DNA of 7,011 bases from Candidatus Poseidoniaceae archaeon (GTDB lineage Archaea; Thermoplasmatota; Poseidoniia; Poseidoniales; Poseidoniaceae), in assembly GCA_013330925.1 (NCBI GenBank), contig DUHJ01000165.1, positions 1-7,011 of the forward strand, given 5' to 3'. Numbering within the stretch: the stretch's first letter is position 1; the number at the start of each line of letters is the position of its first letter. Made by a program: the position numbers and the translations under genes. The notes beneath the pieces were generated by a model, which saw only the letters and a list, made by a program, of their open reading frames with translations, was not told the DNA's origin and did not search any database. Below are positions 6,754-7,011 of the stretch, in pieces.

Positions 6754-6756
6754 TCA
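6751..6756. other. Abutting convergent stop codons (TGATCA)
   Basis: TGA 6751-6753 ends the + strand gene. TCA 6754-6756, read on the other strand as TGA, ends the permease gene. The two coding regions meet with no intergenic base and form a perfect six-base palindrome. Any transcription terminator for either gene must therefore lie inside the opposing coding sequence. I see no long T-run near the junction on either strand; the nearest are TTTT tracts at about 6839-6842 and 6908-6911, which are weak. Confidence 0.9.
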
Positions 6757-7011
6757 CTCGGCTTCGGTGGACTCGCCTTCGTCCGCAGGTCGACCGAGGA
6801 AGGCGCTGAGCGGGGTGGAACCTTTCCTTGGCTGAACGTTTTGCCGACCGTAGGCAAACCACGCCACGATGCCGAGAACGATGGCACCGCTCCCACCGTA
6901 CAGGGCCTTTTCGCCCATCAGGACGAGCAGCGCGATGCCTGCTACGGTCCCGTAAATTTGCGGAAGGGGATAGAGCGGCGAGCGGTAAGGGGGGTACCAA
7001 GGATGGTCTGG
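6754..7011 (-). CDS. Amino-acid permease, APC superfamily (C-terminal 85 residues, 5' partial)
   Basis: Reading the - strand from the right edge gives 85 residues and a TGA (complement of 6754-6756); the start and about four-fifths of a normal permease lie outside the window. The visible part opens PDHPWYPPYRSPLYPLPQIYG, which matches the 'R-x-P-x-Y-P-x-x-P-I' loop before the last two helices of APC-type amino-acid transporters. Two hydrophobic segments follow (residues about 19-33, IYGTVAGIALLVLMG, and about 36-55, ending IVLGIVAWFAYG), then a polar tail ending DEGESTEAE. Family knowledge gives a membrane transporter taking up amino acids or related amines with H+ or Na+; substrate and coupling cannot be read from this fragment. 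No ATG is used within the window. It is convergent with the surface-protein genes, so it belongs to a different transcription unit. Other membrane proteins with a similar ending cannot be fully excluded. Confidence 0.8.
   Translation of the reverse strand, partial: PDHPWYPPYRSPLYPLPQIYGTVAGIALLVLMGEKALYGGSGAIVLGIVAWFAYGRQNVQPRKGSTPLSAFLGRPADEGESTEAE

Noticed and set aside
6612..7000. Two other - strand frames with ATG starts overlapping the permease end
   Set aside because: They run through the permease and into gene 2 in wrong frames and give Pro/Ser/Arg-rich translations. The frame open from the right edge to 6754 gives a recognisable APC transporter ending.

Overview
The window holds two large, adjacent cell-surface protein genes on the + strand and the 3' end of a transporter gene on the - strand. 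Coding sequence fills almost all of it. The DNA is GC-rich, with a strong preference for G or C at third codon positions. The style of both big proteins points to a marine planktonic euryarchaeon of Marine Group II (Candidatus Poseidoniales): long secreted Ig-type ectodomains dense in N-glycosylation sequons, one C-terminal membrane helix, an acidic Asp/Glu-rich cytoplasmic linker, a Gly-Pro-Ser repeat, and a Trp/Tyr-rich extreme C-terminus of the form WYEDENGTWWYR. This assignment rests on family resemblance recalled from knowledge. The window contains no rRNA or other marker gene.

Layout: (1) Bases 2-4090, +, is the 3' part of a gene whose start lies left of the window. The 1362 visible residues run: DNRLRE/CBM96-type beta-sandwich, a fibronectin-III-like spacer, a second DNRLRE-type domain, about eight tandem bacterial-Ig (Big_1/invasin-like) modules, a membrane helix, an acidic stretch, four GPSGPAP repeats and a Trp-rich tail. 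(2) Bases 4078-6753, +, is a second surface protein with a signal peptide, about eight further Ig modules of the same type, a membrane helix, an acidic tail and a diverged version of the same Trp-rich ending. Its start overlaps or closely follows the first gene, so the two are probably co-transcribed. (3) Bases 6754-7011, -, is the C-terminal 85 residues of an APC-superfamily amino-acid permease. It converges on gene 2 with no spacer: the two stop codons abut as TGATCA.

Inferred function: genes 1 and 2 encode a pair of membrane-anchored, probably glycosylated, stalk-like surface proteins. Gene 1 carries carbohydrate-binding-like head domains on a long Ig stalk, and gene 2 is a shorter all-Ig partner. 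Roles in attachment to particles or polysaccharides, or in building the cell envelope, are plausible. No enzyme active site is visible in either protein. I saw no RNA gene, mobile element, CRISPR array, convincing promoter or terminator, and no gene-free stretch over 300 bases.
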